From contig OZ020624.1 in assembly GCA_963971575.1 (NCBI GenBank), positions 4,965,001 to 5,029,000 on the forward strand: a DNA stretch of 64,000 nucleotides, in the 5' to 3' direction. The stretch is from Liopterus haemorrhoidalis. Taxonomy: Eukaryota > Arthropoda > Insecta > Coleoptera > Dytiscidae. Made by a program: the position numbers and the translations under genes. This document shows positions 1-11,539 of the stretch, one piece after another. Under the pieces are notes generated by a model. That model ran no database searches. It was not told the DNA's origin and worked only from the letters and a program-made list of their open reading frames with translations. Within the stretch, counting starts at the first letter, position 1; each line of letters opens with the position of its first letter.

Positions 1-349
1 ACGATCAAATTTTTATTTTTGCAAAATAAATTATTTTGAAGCGATTTTTGCCAAAATTGTGCAAAAATTTTTTTGTCCCACACCCTGTAGCCCAGATGGT
101 TTAAACTAAAAATCTGAAAAAAATCTAAGTAATGTACATTGGTGTGAACCGGAATAGTTCAACAGGAATTTTTGATCAGATTAAGTTTTTGGAAAAAAAC
201 GCATTTTTTGTGATTTTTTGCTAATAATGTACACAAGTTATAGCTTTGTAACAAGCAACACTCTAACGTGTGTGCTGGTCTAGTGGTAGGTATTTGACGC
301 TGACTTTTCACCCATGTAACCCGATCCGATAGGGATCGAAGCCTGGAGA

Positions 350-384
<35 letters not shown>

Positions 385-798
385 TTTTTTTAAATTTCAT
401 ATTGTTTAAATTATTTTTTCAAAATTCTAATTATATTTTGGCAAATGTTGCATTTAATTAATTTTTAAAAGCGTAAATTTAATAGCCAGTGGAAATTGTT
501 TAAATTATAATTTAATTCTGTTTCAATGTACACGAAATCAGAGGGGCGGAACTTATAACAACCAATGGAAGCCATAGGCGCAATTTTTAAAATTCTTAAT
601 GAACCTTGCTATATAAAAAAAAAATACTGCACATATTTAGAAACCTAAATAATGGTATTAGGCGTTCGAATTAAAATTAACAAAAAAAATATTTTAATAT
701 AAAATTTGTTTTCGCATCCAAAATAATCATCATTCACTTACTAAATACCTGCAAAACCCTGAAATGTGTGAAAATTCACACTTCACATCAATTTTTCT
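1..798 (+). repeat. Family A repeat, copy A1 (cut by window start)
   Basis: This is the right-hand part of a ~1 kb interspersed repeat that I call family A. Other copies are at 8019-9105 (-), 43096-43914 (+), 46403-47420 (+) and 56575-57618 (-). Shared landmarks are 'cacaccctgtagcccagatgg', 'gtacattggtgtgaaccgg', 'accaatggaagccatagg', and a terminal hairpin ending 'cttcacatcaattttt'. In this copy an (AT)n run follows a tRNA-like module. The window begins inside the repeat. It has no coding capacity and is probably a non-autonomous DNA transposon. Confidence 0.8.
273..346 (+). other. tRNA-like module inside family A copy A1
   Basis: An A-box-like stretch 'tggtctagtggtagg' is followed about 45 bp later by a B-box-like 'gggatcgaagcc', as in tRNA-derived RNA polymerase III promoters. 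No clean acceptor stem is visible, so this is not a functional tRNA gene. The equivalent position in the other family A copies holds a different tRNA-like sequence. Confidence 0.5.
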
Positions 799-2039
799 TA
801 ATCATAATGTTGTTGTATGTTCATTTTTCAAATTGTTAAAATGGTATTATTATTTTTTTTTTTTTTTCAAAATTATGCGTTAATGACAATAACATATCAA
901 TATATAGCTATTAAAAAAATGTCTTCCTTGTATTGTAACCTTATATTGGTTTTTTCCATGTCAAAATTTTTGAAGCTTGTTTTCTCTAATGTAATACACT
1001 TCGACATACAACCTATTATTTTCAGCCGACGATATGTGAAATAATTGTTTTTAATGTGTTTTTTGATTAATATACCTAGACAAATCTTGTGTATGTATAA
1101 AAATTCGTTGCAGTAGTTTGTTATAAATAACGTATTGAGTATTTTATTACGGTACGACCTACGGAAATGTTTTGAATGAAACATTTTTTATTATACAATA
1201 TATTAGTAAGAAAGTTTAGATCATCAAGTTATTGTGTAAAACAATTATCGTGATTATAAATATAATTTGCTACTATTACTCGCGCAATCTTACATTGAAA
1301 TTGTCCGAGTCACTTTCAATTGAATTCAAACAATTACCCTTGAAAGAAATTTCTACATGAAATTACTTTCCGTATTTTTTAATTTCATCATGATTATATA
1401 TTCATCATATTATTAATTAATAAATTGTGTTCAGTGCACTAGTAAAACATCTTTACCAGACCAACAATGTTATGAAATGCTAAGTTCCTTTTAGACATCT
1501 ACATAAGCTCTAATCTCTTTTTTAAATATTTTTAACATCTATACCAGGCCTGTTCAACCTTTTTACCTACCGCCAACATATATAAAGGCTGCACTTTTAG
1601 CCCGATGGTTAACACATTGATGGCTAACGAATTTTATACAAGATGATTAAAAAATGTTTATTTCTTTTTAAGTTTGTAGGTTAGGATATGTTTTTTTTTC
1701 TTCGGTGTATTTTTATAAATTAGTGGTTTTTTGATGTGCGATCACCGGTATCCGTTACGGAAAATTTAGATAAATTATTTATGTATTACATTGCGCCACG
1801 CCATCATCTTGCCAGTCTATTGCCACTTATCTCACTCTAGCAAGTAAATACATGAAAGTGAGAGAAAACTAAAGAGCTACCTAAAATCACGCCGCAATCG
1901 ACCGGTAGATCGCGATCGACTGGTTGGGCAGACCTGAAATTCATTTTCGTAACAACACAATGAGTCATCAAAAACGCAGCTATTTTACTAGTGGCGGTCC
2001 GAAACACAAACAAGGTACCAAACAAACAGGTACCAAATC
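799..2039. other. No gene seen; AT-rich repeat debris
   Basis: I see no supported gene here. Near 1546 the sequence 'caggcctgttcaacc' resembles a hAT terminal inverted repeat, but I could not find a partner end. Short ORFs in this interval show no recognisable domain. Confidence 0.5.
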
Positions 2040-2240
2040 TATACAACGTTGTTGAGTTAGGCCTTTACTAAAATCGTAAAAGATTTATCGGTTGGAGCAC
2101 TTTCACCATAAGCTTCTATGAGCATTCGACGAGCTTCAGCGGTTCGATGAGCTTCAAATGAAAACATAAAATGAGAACTACCCGGAAATGATACTTTTTT
2201 TGGCTCGAATTTCGACATTTTCGAATCAGATAAACACGAT
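2040..2240 (-). pseudogene. Mariner transposase N-terminal scrap
   Basis: On the minus strand one frame reads IFYDFSKGLTQQ, close to the opening of the mariner fragment at 3846-4385. The adjoining stretch (HRTAEARRMLIEAYGESAP) resembles a mariner helix-turn-helix. The two lie in different frames, so this is a rearranged remnant. It is too short to assign to a subfamily. Confidence 0.45.
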
Positions 2241-3242
2241 GTTATTGTTCCAAACCCAAACGTTTATCAACTGAATTTTATTGCCATATGTCAACACTAA
2301 AACATAAAGCCGATTGCAGATATTAGAGGTTAGAAAATTACATAGTACAGCAATTGGCCGCCAGATGGACCGAATTAATTCACACACCTAATAGATCACA
2401 TCTTTCTTCTTTCCCATCTCTTTTCTAGAGTAGTCAGCTTTAGGTTAATCAGCCTTTCTTGATATGGGACATTCGACTTCTGGAGTAGCAGAGTTTTGTG
2501 GCTCGTCGTTGGACGATTTACCGAATGTGGATTCCATACCGAAACAGCAAATTCCAACCGTAGACGAATAAACAAATGTAAAGAAAAACTAATTTCTCAC
2601 ATTTAATGCTTATACATATCGTATTACACCCGATATACAATTTTAACTAACCAACAAATTCTAAATATTTTGAGTATAATAACCGTTGTGTTTCATGAGT
2701 TTCTTTCATGTGTCTAAACATATAAAATTCTAAATGATAAATTCTCTTCAAACATTTAATTTCAACACTTGATATTTATTTGTCAGATTTAATTGCTAAT
2801 TCGCATTGTTTCTATTAATTTAAATTAAGATCTCACCATTTTTATAAAGTTTTATTTCACATGTAACAATTTAGATTTTGAAAGTATGTCCTCAAAATTG
2901 GTAATTATTTTTTTAACATGTCATTCTCACGAGAATTTTAGTTGAAATAAAGACACAGATTGTCAACTTGCTAAATTTATGGGTAATTTTTTTAAATTTT
3001 TATAATATAAAATAGCTAGTAACGATGTTCTACTTGTCCACAATATTTATTCAGTATATTATAAGTTGTATAAAAATGATAAGGGCGAAGGTGTCTTAAT
3101 GTCAACATTCTTTGGTGTCACCCCTATATTATAACGAGCTTATCCTGTCCGCTCGTCCGTTCGTTATGATTCGGGATGATTCTTCCGATTTCGTAGACAT
3201 AAACAAGAAACTCTAGATACCTCTATATGCTTTGAACTCTAA
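2241..3242. other. No gene seen; AT-rich interval
   Basis: I see no coding or structured feature that I can support. The stretch at 3185-3240 (actctagatacctctatatgc) recurs at 3840-3860, so it directly flanks the Harbinger-like element on both sides. Confidence 0.4.
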
Positions 3243-3835
3243 TGGCTGGTTTATACAACTTAGCCATAATTTTGCTTAGCCGTAACTGAGACGTAGCTTA
3301 TCCATAAGTTTTTAACGATCCCCAGAACGAAAGTATTGGGTTTATACAACCTTTTCCTTAACTTTTCCTTAATCTCGATCGTCAGCCGCAGCCAATGAAA
3401 TGCGCCGTTTAGAGTTTGCGCAGTTCCGAGTAAACATCGTAAACCTAACCTTTATTCTAGACGTCAATTGCGAATTTTGGAAGCTATTTTATTAAAATGA
3501 ATAATGAGCAAATTATTGTAATATTCCTTTATACTGTCTTGGCAGCATCTGCCGTGTTCGTGTCTTTATTATTTCACAAAAATAAAGTTCGTTGCCTATT
3601 TCATAACAGTCATAGTTTCGCGCATGCGCTGTTCAGTGATTTAGCCGTAATTTAACAACGAAAGTTGAAATGTTGGGAACTTTCAAGGTTACGGAATTCT
3701 TATTGCTAAGGTCTGCTTATGGATAAATTACGGCTAAGGTTGTATAAACGTACATAGGCGTTTTGTATAGTTTATCTTTTACGGGTTAGGGATAAGGTAA
3801 GGAAAAGTTACTGTTAAGGTTGTATAAACGGGCCA
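3243..3835 (+). mobile_element. PIF/Harbinger-like element, 593 bp, TSD TAA
   Basis: The terminal inverted repeats are 'tggctggtttatacaac' and the complement of 'gttgtataaacgggcca', flanked by TAA on both sides (3240-3242 and 3836-3838). A 3-bp TWA duplication is typical of PIF/Harbinger. An internal ATG frame (3497-3655, 52 aa) starts MNNEQIIVIFLYTVL and is hydrophobic. It recalls the position and style of the short ORF in the element at 48438-48910. The element is probably an internally deleted, non-autonomous derivative. Confidence 0.7.
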
Positions 3836-3845
3836 TAAGAACTCT

Positions 3846-4385
3846 AGATACCTCTATATGCTTGAATTAATCCAAGTTTCGTCACCTGTAACGATGTTGT
3901 ATACGGATTTTGCAGTGCCTAGGTTGAATTTTTTTAGCATTTCCTTACACTAATCAACACGAGCCTTATTTTGAGCTTGGGCCAAATTATGCGGAATCCA
4001 TCGGGAACAGATCTTTTCACAGCTAAATGTTCATGCAAAATCGAATGTATTGCAGTCTGCGATTGCCATAGGATGCCTCTATCTCAAGGTAAGTCACATG
4101 CCAATCTTCAATAATTTTGCGCCCAGCATCGATGTTTTTTTGAATCACAACTGATTTTGGTCGACCTTCACGAGATTCATCACTAACGGACGCACGACCA
4201 CGACGAAATTCTGCAAACCAATTGTAAACAGTCTTTTCTGATGGTGCTTCATTACCAAAAGTTGAACGAAGCGAATCTATTGCATTGTAGTTAGGCCTTT
4301 ACTAAAATCGTAAAAAACATCCAATAAAAACCTTGACGAATAATATCCATTTTTTCACAAACTTTTTTTTTCAACGCTCACTGTC
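3846..4385 (-). pseudogene. Mariner (irritans-like) transposase, N-terminal half, degraded
   Basis: Read on the minus strand, the frames give DFSKGL, then IDSLRSTFGNEAPSEKTVY and WFAEFRRGRASVSDESREGR (a mariner paired helix-turn-helix), then a linker with HVTYLEIEASYG, and finally VTGDETWIN, which holds the first catalytic aspartate. Reading needs at least two frame changes and passes in-frame stops. The C-terminal catalytic half is absent. This is a dead copy of a cut-and-paste transposase gene. Confidence 0.75.
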
Positions 4386-4877
4386 AACAAACCACTCGGT
4401 CAATTTCTAAGCTGTCACTGATTTCACAATAACAAATGTCAAATTTTACGAATATAGTAATGACACATTTCAATATTGCCATATAGTGGTCGTTTGTACA
4501 GCTGTAGCTATTGTCTTATAACATTGATAACATAAAATTATCTTATTTTCAATAATTTAATCTCATTTTTAATTCGAATTCCAACAATTGTAGTATTAAA
4601 TTCACACTAATGCCTCTGTTAGACAAATAATGGCAACCATTAATTTCTTTTTCAGAAAAGAACGCGGTCTCGCAGAATTTTATTTCTGCAATGAATGCTA
4701 AAATGAATTCCGTTTCCAAAAACAAAGAATTAATTAATTAGATCGTTCATTAGACGCCATCGCAGTTAGACCAATCACAGAATAAGACTAAGAATTAACA
4801 TCAATTTTACAAGCAAAAAAATACCACTAAAATATCTACTGTTCTAAAAAATTAAATTTTATAAAATATAAATAATA
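4386..4877. other. No gene seen
   Basis: AT-rich sequence without a supported feature. It lies between the mariner remnant and the left end of a family B MITE. Confidence 0.4.
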
Positions 4878-5005
4878 TAATCTGTCTCAATTTTGTAATA
4901 CGAAACTAGATCTGGTTACTTTGGTGACTGTTGTGGTGTAAACAGACTTTGGCGTATCCGTGTGAACCAATACTATGATAATATTATAAATGTATTGTCA
5001 ATATA

Positions 5006-6285
5006 CAAGGTGTCTCAAAAGAAATTTTATATTTAGTGGATCGATTAAAAAAAAAGTAAGCCGTATATAGAAAAAATGTTTATTAATTATTAAAATACAC
5101 TTTTTGGGGATTTATTTGTTAAAAATAATATCGTCTAAATGTAGACCCTCGCGTTCTCGGCACTCATTTAATCGAACAGTAAAATTACTTATGACGTCTC
5201 GGCAGGTGGACTCAGGGATGGCTGCCATTTCGTGACGGATATTTTATTTCAAATGCGCCAGTGAAGTCGGTTTATTGGCGTAAACTTTAGATTTAAGATA
5301 ACCCCATAGGAAAAAGTCCATAGGGGTTAAATCTGGACTCCGTGGAGGCCAATTTATGTCACCTCTCCGGGAGATCAATTTGCCTGAGAAAATTTCACGA
5401 ACACGTGGCAGAGACATATTGGACGTGTGTGAAGTTGCTCCGTCCTGTTGGAACCATATTCTTTGGTTATAGCCAGGAAAGTTTTGCAGTTCAGGTACCA
5501 AGAAGTTGTCTAACATCTCCACATAACGCTCTGAATTCACTGTAACTGCATACGATAATTCCTCGCGCCGACATCGCAGCCCATACGGTCACTTTAGGCG
5601 AATCTAGGGGTTTCTGATGTTTGCGTTTCGGATTCGTTGCACTCCAGTAGCGGCAGTTCTGCTTATTTACGTGGCCATTAAGATGAAAATGAGCTTCATC
5701 CGAAAACAAAATGTTGGTAAACGTTGAAAATCGCTCAATCACCTGATTTACGAAATTAAGCCTCTGACTGGCATCTTGGGGCTTAATTCTTGCACCAATT
5801 GAATTTTGTAGGGGTGCAGCTTTAGGTCTTTGTGCATAATGCGATGTAATGATGATCTATGCACATTTAAAACACTTGCGCGCTTCCGAATTGAAAGGTT
5901 CGGGTCGTCACGAACATACTGATTAACATTCTCCACGTTTTCTACCGTTCTTGATGACCTAGGTCGCCCGGATTTTGATTTATCCAGCGTTGTACCAGTC
6001 TCTTCAAACTTTTTAACCCAATGTCAAATGAGAGGAATGCTTGGCGCATCATTTAAGTGGCTAAAACCTCGAATACTGCAGAATTTTCTACGCGCTACAG
6101 TCGCCGAATCACCGTTTTTGTAAAACTCTCGCACGCATAACGCGCGGTCTGCTCCCGAGAAACGCTCCATAGCGACTTAATTCCCAAGAGCCAGGCTACC
6201 GATTGACATAATCCCCGCGCCCCTCGGATACGTTGCGTTCACGCAGTAAGCTAAATAAATATAAAATTTCTTTTGAGACACCTTG
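5006..6285 (-). mobile_element. Mariner of DD41D (rosa-like) type, 1280 bp
   Basis: The terminal inverted repeats begin 'caaggtgtctcaaaagaaat', with TA on both sides. The minus-strand transposase is broken into several frames. Visible parts are an HTH stretch (SIRKRASVLNVHRSSLHRIM), LFSDEAHFHLNG (first Asp), WFQQDGATSHTS (second Asp) and SPDLTPMDFFLWGYL (third Asp). Counting from QQD to the Asp of TPMD gives 41 intervening residues, the DD41D spacing known for the rosa group. A 1-bp deletion near 5775 and a small deletion with a frameshift near 5545 make it non-functional. The copy at 50873-51778 is nearly identical where they overlap. Confidence 0.85.
5124..6170 (-). pseudogene. DD41D mariner transposase (frameshifted)
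   Basis: The open pieces on the minus strand, in order, are 5936-5748 (HTH region), 5742-5545 (first catalytic Asp) and 5540 to about 5124 (second and third Asp, C-terminus near KENIRHEMAAIPES). The start is probably near 6168, at a methionine followed by ERFSGADRALCVREFYKNGD. A one-base loss in the codons after VQEL shifts the frame; the paralogue at 51222 keeps the base and reads VQELKPQDASQRLNFVNQ. The family's role is to cut and paste elements bearing its inverted repeats. Confidence 0.75.
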
Positions 6286-6382
6286 TACAACATAAAAAAT
6301 GAATTTTTCCTGTTAGTTCCGTATTACAAAATGAGACAAATAATACTACAAAAAATAATAGGAGTAGTTTATTAAAACGTTT

Positions 6383-6466
6383 CATAAGGCATGATTTTGC
6401 CGCACGCTTCGAAGTTAGAAACGAAGCGACGAGTTTTCTAATCGACAAGTGCGACAAAAAGCCTTA
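6383..6466. repeat. Small palindromic repeat
   Basis: 'cataaggcatgattttgccg' on the left faces 'gcgacaaaaagccttatg' on the right in inverted orientation. A related half occurs at 22088-22128 (aaggcattttgccgcacttg). It could be a short MITE or the end of a larger element. Confidence 0.4.
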
Positions 6467-7704
6467 TGTAACGAGTTTTTAACCTACGTCTAATCTACGT
6501 TCTTACTACGTTTGGTGTGAATAATATTTGACAGTGACATTACAAATTTACCAGTCAATCAATAAAATAATGAGCGTAATGTTATAATGGACTTCAATAT
6601 CAACATTACATATAATGAAACATTTAATGATCATAACACATTATTGGCATTCATGAATACAAAAATATATATTTAATGATCACTATGCACTATTATGATC
6701 ATTAAATTTAATTATGAACATTTATGAATACGGCCCTTAGTGTCATAATAAAACTCTAAACACTGAATTAAGTTTGTCATAATGACTCTCCTATGAATGC
6801 AAAATAGAAAAAATATAATTATAAAAAACAACTTCATGCTCACTACTGCAATGCTTTGTTACTAAGATCTGTGTTAATGCCAGCTTTAAGCTAATCCAGG
6901 ATTAAAACAGTGACAATATAATTTAATACAGATCCTAGCAATAGAGCAATAACGAATTATTATTTTTTTAATCTAACCTTAAATATTGCTGTAATTTTTA
7001 TCTCTTCGTGTTCCTGTAAAAACATATTTCATTAAATACAATATTACAATTGAAATTTCTAAACACCAACTGATACAATGTGGCCTTGACTGGTACAAAA
7101 TGAGTTTCATAAAGGTCTCTGGAAGATTAATGCATTTTTATTGTATTCTATTAGAGTTTAGGTAGTTAATTAAAATTTTTGGCACACAGCAATTATAGCT
7201 ATTACTACTTGAATACGAAGCAAATGCAGAAAAACGCTGGAATTTAAATTTTGTGACGAAATTACCTCAAATTATTTAAATTTTGTGTAAAAAAAATAAA
7301 TGGAACGTCTTAGTAGGGGAAACCGGGGCATAACGGGTACCTTAAGGATTATCTTTAATAAAATCTTAAGGAATATCGTAAAAAAAATCTAAATATTTTT
7401 ATTCGTAAGATGATTTATTGTTTAATTATTACAGACAGTAAAAAAACTTACATAATACAAAATACAAAATAGAAAAATACAAAAATAAAAGTTATGACGA
7501 TATAAAAAAAGGCTTCCTTGTGCTCATTTTGCCCGGGTGTCGGGGCAGAATGAACTTTGAGGTTGTAGGATAAAAACGACTTTAATATCACCATCTTTGT
7601 TTATTTATCATTGAAATTGTATATGTGTACATACTGAGGACACAATGGACAGGAGAGAATGGACTGTCCAATGTCTCTTAAGCAGACTTTTAATTTATTT
7701 TATT
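6467..7704. other. No gene seen; possible left end of a composite element
   Basis: AT-rich. At 7313 'taggggaaaccggggcataa' resembles, in inverted form, 'cccaggtctcccctatta' near 9988. The two could be ends of one old element of about 2.7 kb, but I see no target duplication. No coding region is supported. Confidence 0.35.
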
Positions 7705-7860
7705 GCCGACCGGCGTAGCGCAGTGGTAACACATGTGCTCTGCGTTGCGAAGGTCTCGGGTTCGAATCCCGTTCAGGCATGGAAATTTTCTCAAATAAAA
7801 AATTGTCCTGGCTAATTGCCACAGCAGCAAAGGCCATATAATAATAATAAAAAAAAAAAA
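7705..7860 (+). mobile_element. tRNA-derived SINE
   Basis: The head is strongly tRNA-like: 'gtagcgcagtggtaac' (A box) and 'ggttcgaatcccg' (B box), about 35 bp apart. An unrelated body follows, then an (AAT)n / poly-A tail ending near 7860. The A/T-rich stretch before the head (tattttatt) recurs after the tail, consistent with a short target duplication. It would be transcribed by RNA polymerase III and mobilised by a partner LINE. Confidence 0.75.
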
Positions 7861-7891
7861 TATTTTATTTTCCAAATTTAAGAATTTCAAA

Positions 7892-8018
7892 ATGCCAAAC
7901 ATTTACAAAAAAAAAAGTGAGAGGGATTTCGATCCAGCGGCTATGGAACGAGCCGTCAAAGATGTTATATGCAATAACCTAAGCATCAGGAGAAGTGCTA
8001 GGTGTCACGAAGTAAAAA
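7892..8018 (+). pseudogene. Pogo/Tigger-type transposase N-terminal fragment
   Basis: The frame opens MPNIYKKKSERDFDPAAMER and continues with VKDVICNNLSIRRSARCHEV. This matches the N-terminal CENP-B/psq-type helix-turn-helix of pogo-like transposases (MP.YKRK...AL..V..G.SIR.AA). The frame runs straight into family A copy A2, so the rest of the gene is missing here. It is a truncated relic. Confidence 0.65.
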
Positions 8019-9009
8019 AAATTGATGTGAAGTGTGAATTTTCACACATTTCAGGGTTTTGCAGGTATTTAGTAAGTGAATGATGATTATTTGGGATGCC
8101 AAAACAAATTTTATATTATTTTTTTTTTTTTTGTTAATTTTAATTCGGACGCCTAATACCATTATTTAGGTTTCTAAATATGTGCAGTATTTTTTTTTTT
8201 ATATATATAGCAAGGTTCATTAAGAATTTTAAAAATTGCGCCTATGGCTTCCATTGGTTGTTATAAGCGCCGCCCCTCTGATTTCGTGTACATTGAAACA
8301 GAATTAAATTATAATTTAAACAATTTCCACTGGTTATTAAATTTACGCTTAAAAATTAAATGCAACATTTGCCAAAATATAATTAGAATTTTGAAAAAAT
8401 AATTTAAACAATATAAAAATTAAAAAAGAAAAACAAAAAATAATATTGTCTCTTCTTGCGGGGTTCGATCCCTTTCAGATCGAGTTAGTTGAGTGAAAAG
8501 CCAGCGTCATAACCACTAGACCAGCATACACCTTTTAGTGCAGCGTGTTACAAAGCTGTAACTTGTGTACATTATTAGCCAAAAAACACAAAAAATTCGT
8601 TTTTTTCCAAAAACATTATCTGATCAAAAATTCCTGTTGTACTATTCCGGTTCACACCAATGTACATTACTTAGAATTTTTTCAGATTTTTAATTTAAAC
8701 AATCTGGGCTACAGGGTGTGGGACAAAAAAGTTTTTGCACAATTTTGGCAAAAATCGCTTCAAAATAATTTATTTTGCAAAAATAAAAATTTGATCTTTA
8801 ATCCACGTACCAAGGGCTTTCATTTGATACCCTACTCAGAATTATAAAAAAAATATTTTTTTTTCGATAAGCACATATTTGTTTATATTTTTAGGGGGAT
8901 ATGTTTTTTAGATGTTTTAGTATTTTTCCTATGTGCGGGTCAAAGAGTTGTATAAGCATGCCAAATTTCAACTCTCTAGGTTTAGCCGTTTGGCTACAAT
9001 TTTTACCGA

Positions 9010-9079
<70 letters not shown>

Positions 9080-9105
9080 GACAAAATGACGGTATAAGGG
9101 TTTTG
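8019..9105 (-). repeat. Family A repeat, copy A2, with (CAGA)n
   Basis: Inverted relative to A1: it begins 'attgatgtgaagtgtgaatt' and ends 'ggtataagggttttgtaggt'. A (GACA)n microsatellite of about 70 bp occupies 9012-9080. The right end joins, head to head, the first ~90 bp of another family A copy in the opposite direction (9106-9200). Confidence 0.8.
8456..8530 (-). other. tRNA-like module inside family A copy A2
   Basis: Read on the minus strand: 'tggtctagtggttatgac' (A box) and 'gggatcgaaccccgc' (near-canonical B box). No matching acceptor stem is visible, so it is a tRNA relic or Pol III promoter rather than a tRNA gene. Confidence 0.5.
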
Positions 9106-9200
9106 TAGGTATGACCAAAAAACCCTTATACCGTCATTTTGTCGTCTGTCTGTCTGTCTGTCTGTTCGGTAAAAATTGTAGCCAAACGGCTAAAAAAAAA
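9106..9200 (+). repeat. Inverted stub of a second family A copy
   Basis: Starts 'aaaacccttataccgtcatt', then (CTGT)n, then 'agccaaacggctaaa', and stops abruptly. Together with A2 it makes an inverted repeat centred near 9109 with arms of at least 60-90 bp. Confidence 0.7.
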
Positions 9201-9204
9201 GGCA

Positions 9205-9560
9205 GACTTGCTATCTATGTATGTAAAAAAGGCAAAAGATGTCGGAATTGACAATATGGAATTCAAACCAAACTTTTCTAAAAGCCAAATCCTCACACCT
9301 GAAATGGAGACTTGGAAGAATAATTACTTAAATCTGCAGCAATATTTTATGGCCTCACATCTAAATTAGTGAGGCGTTTGACATATGAATACGCTACTTG
9401 AACCTCGAGGAAAATGCCACAATTAGTGTCAATGTATTATTGTTTATTCTATGTTTATTTGTAGTATTTTTTCCCCATTATTACTTTTATTAACTGACGT
9501 ATGTAAAAATATTTTGTATTTGTTAACATTAATAAAATTATTATTATTATAAGGATGTTG
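9205..9560 (+). other. Unrecognised ORF tail with (ATT)n-tailed 3' region
   Basis: A frame ending at 9369 reads MEFKPNFSKSQILTPEMETW and ends QQYFMASHLN. About 170 bp of AT-rich sequence follows, then 'aataaaattattattattat'. The stop codon, AATAAA and simple-repeat tail look like the 3' end of a retrotransposed sequence. I do not recognise the protein. Confidence 0.35.
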
Positions 9561-10499
9561 TGGCGGTACTACCGAAGCCAATTAATGATAGTAGGCCCAG
9601 GTTTGAAGGGATGGTATATTTTAATATTGACTTGTCAGAGTACAGCTTACAATAATTTTTTTTAAAAGTATATTTGTAGGAAATGTGTTCAGGTTACCAA
9701 TTTTAGTTACCACGAGAATAATTGTAATGTCATTTTTGTAGAAAAATAAAGTTTTTTGAATATATTACGCTATCCATTTTCTCCGTAAGCTCAGTCCACT
9801 GTCTCCTTGGAATGAGGAGACAATGGACAGGTTATACGGTTGTCTTTTAAATACCATAGATTTGGTTGCAATTGTAATGAGTCAATGGTTAAAAGACATC
9901 TGATAGCAAAAGTTACTAACGAGATACAAACCACGATTCAATTTGTGGATTTTAGGGCTATAATTACAAAAAGTGTCCACAGTCTCCCAGGTCTCCCCTA
10001 TTATATACTCTTATGACGTAACTTAATATTATATCCATTATCCTTTGAGTATTGTGGTTTATCTTAGATAAAGCTATGAAGCAGCAAGCAGCAAACAGCA
10101 AAGAGCAAACAGCAACTGTATCAAAAAGGAGTGTCAGTTTGTCCGGTGTCTTTATGGCAGGGCTATAACTCAAATATATGTATGTCCGGTCCTGTAGAAT
10201 GAAGACTGCCACTAAGGTCCTGATAACAGTTAAATGGCTGTCATAAATGTAAAATGATCTCTCGTTTACACATAATACTGAGAAGGTTACGTTTAACATT
10301 ATTACACACTGCAAATGGACTGTTGTACAGCTGTAATCTAACCAGCTACCGGCTCGAGAAAAGGGTCTGATTCTTAAACTATACAGGCGTATCACAAAGA
10401 TCAATGAAGGGAATATTGTTGTATATTCATCTTTCAGATCGCAAAATAAATTCGTGGATCAGAAAACAGTTGAAATGTATTGAACAGTTTAATTCTATT
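9561..10499. other. No gene seen
   Basis: A 146-codon open frame on the minus strand (9964-10404) shows no recognisable domain and looks fortuitous. 'cagcaaacagcaaagagcaa' near 10090 is a short simple-sequence stretch. Confidence 0.4.
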
Positions 10500-11093
10500 A
10501 CCCTTTTCACACTAGAACTTTAAGATCGGATGTTAAAGTGAATGTATCTTTAAACGCTAATGTGAAACCGTATGGCCTCGTCTAAATACAAGCGATGTTT
10601 AAGACAGAGATCTGCGTCTTAAACTTCGTCCGGATTGCCAACTTAATTTCTATTATAAAAAAATACTCCTTGAATTTATGCTGTCAACATTTTATATTAT
10701 CATAAACAAGAATACTGTATTATATCGACGTTATAAGAAGTTTATACTTATTGTTATAATAAAATTATTTATTTTAATAATGTGTTTAATAAAATACAGA
10801 GCTACAATAATTGAGATAAAATGTATCGACTTACATGTTAATACAGGTGTAATATATTCTTTATTGTAGTGTCTTTATTGTAGAATGAAATGAAATATCC
10901 TTATTTGTTTATAATAATTCAAAATGTGCGTCTGCGCAGACAGTTCAAAACTGGTAATTTCATGACGGTAACTTAAGGACAAAATTACTGATGACAGCAC
11001 CAGAGATTTAAACATCAAGTGTAAAAGCATACCGATCTTAAACATCGGTGAACTTTAAGTTCACTCGTCTTAAAGATCTAGTGTGAAAAGGGT
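10500..11093. mobile_element. Harbinger-like TIR element, 594 bp, TSD ATT
   Basis: The ends are 'acccttttcacactag' and the exact complement 'ctagtgtgaaaagggt', with ATT on both sides (10497-10499 and 11094-11096). The size is close to the 593-bp element at 3243-3835. One end is repeated at 58194-58464 in reverse. No transposase is recognisable. The superfamily is inferred from the 3-bp duplication only. Confidence 0.65.
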
Positions 11094-11115
11094 ATTAGAA
11101 ATAGTACAATTTTAA

Positions 11116-11371
11116 TTATAAATATTGCTCAAAATTGCCTCCATTCTTATTAATACATAATTCAATCCTTAAAAGTAAACTATTTCGGACCTTTTTTAAT
11201 TTTCTCGCATCAATATTAGATAGAATATCATCAATATTGTCTTTCAAATGTTGTACGTTTGCATGCACAGTGCTATAAACAATATCTTTTACATAGTCCC
11301 ATAAGAAATAATCTAGGGGATTTAAATCTGGAGACCTTGCGGGCCATGCAATAGGGCCATTGGTGCCTATC
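11116..11371 (-). pseudogene. IS630/Tc1-mariner transposase C-terminal fragment
   Basis: The minus strand reads WPARSPDLNPLDYFLWDY, then VKDIVYSTVHANVQHLK, and stops after GGNFEQYL. SPDLNPLDYFLW carries the third catalytic Asp of a mariner-like DDE/D transposase. It resembles the DD41D element at 5006 in style but is a separate family. The rest of the gene is absent, and the frame is open to its stop. Confidence 0.7.
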
Positions 11372-11539
11372 TAATTATTTGGAATTTTTTAATTTAAATA
11401 TTCAGCTACTAGGCCAATAAAGGGAATGATTTTGATATTAATTTGTTTCATTCATAGCACGCTGATTCCTGTGCGGTTTGATTTAAATTAATGGTAATTT
11501 AATATGCATTTTTCTCAAAACTTTTGTGATGTAAGGGTA

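Larger units (their letters stand above)
4878..6345. mobile_element. Family B MITE, copy B1, interrupted by a mariner
   Basis: The left end is 'tataatctgtctcaattt' and the right end is its imperfect complement 'aaaatgagacaaataata', followed inward by 'cgaaactagatctggtta'. Copies B2-B4 lie at 11851, 12139 and 13510. B1 is split at 5006-6285 by a DD41D mariner. Copy B2 (11851-12053) preserves the uninterrupted sequence across that junction, so the order of insertion is clear. Confidence 0.75.

Noticed and set aside
7707..7785. Possible intact tRNA gene
   Set aside because: A and B boxes are present but no acceptor stem closes and an (AAT)n/poly-A tail follows, so it is a SINE head.
9001..9090. 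Possible CRISPR-like array of regular repeats
   Set aside because: It is a (GACA)n tetranucleotide microsatellite within family A, and the genome is eukaryotic.
9964..10404. 146-codon minus-strand ORF
   Set aside because: No recognisable domain or repeat relationship, no splice context, and it is flanked by repeat debris. Length alone is not enough in this window.
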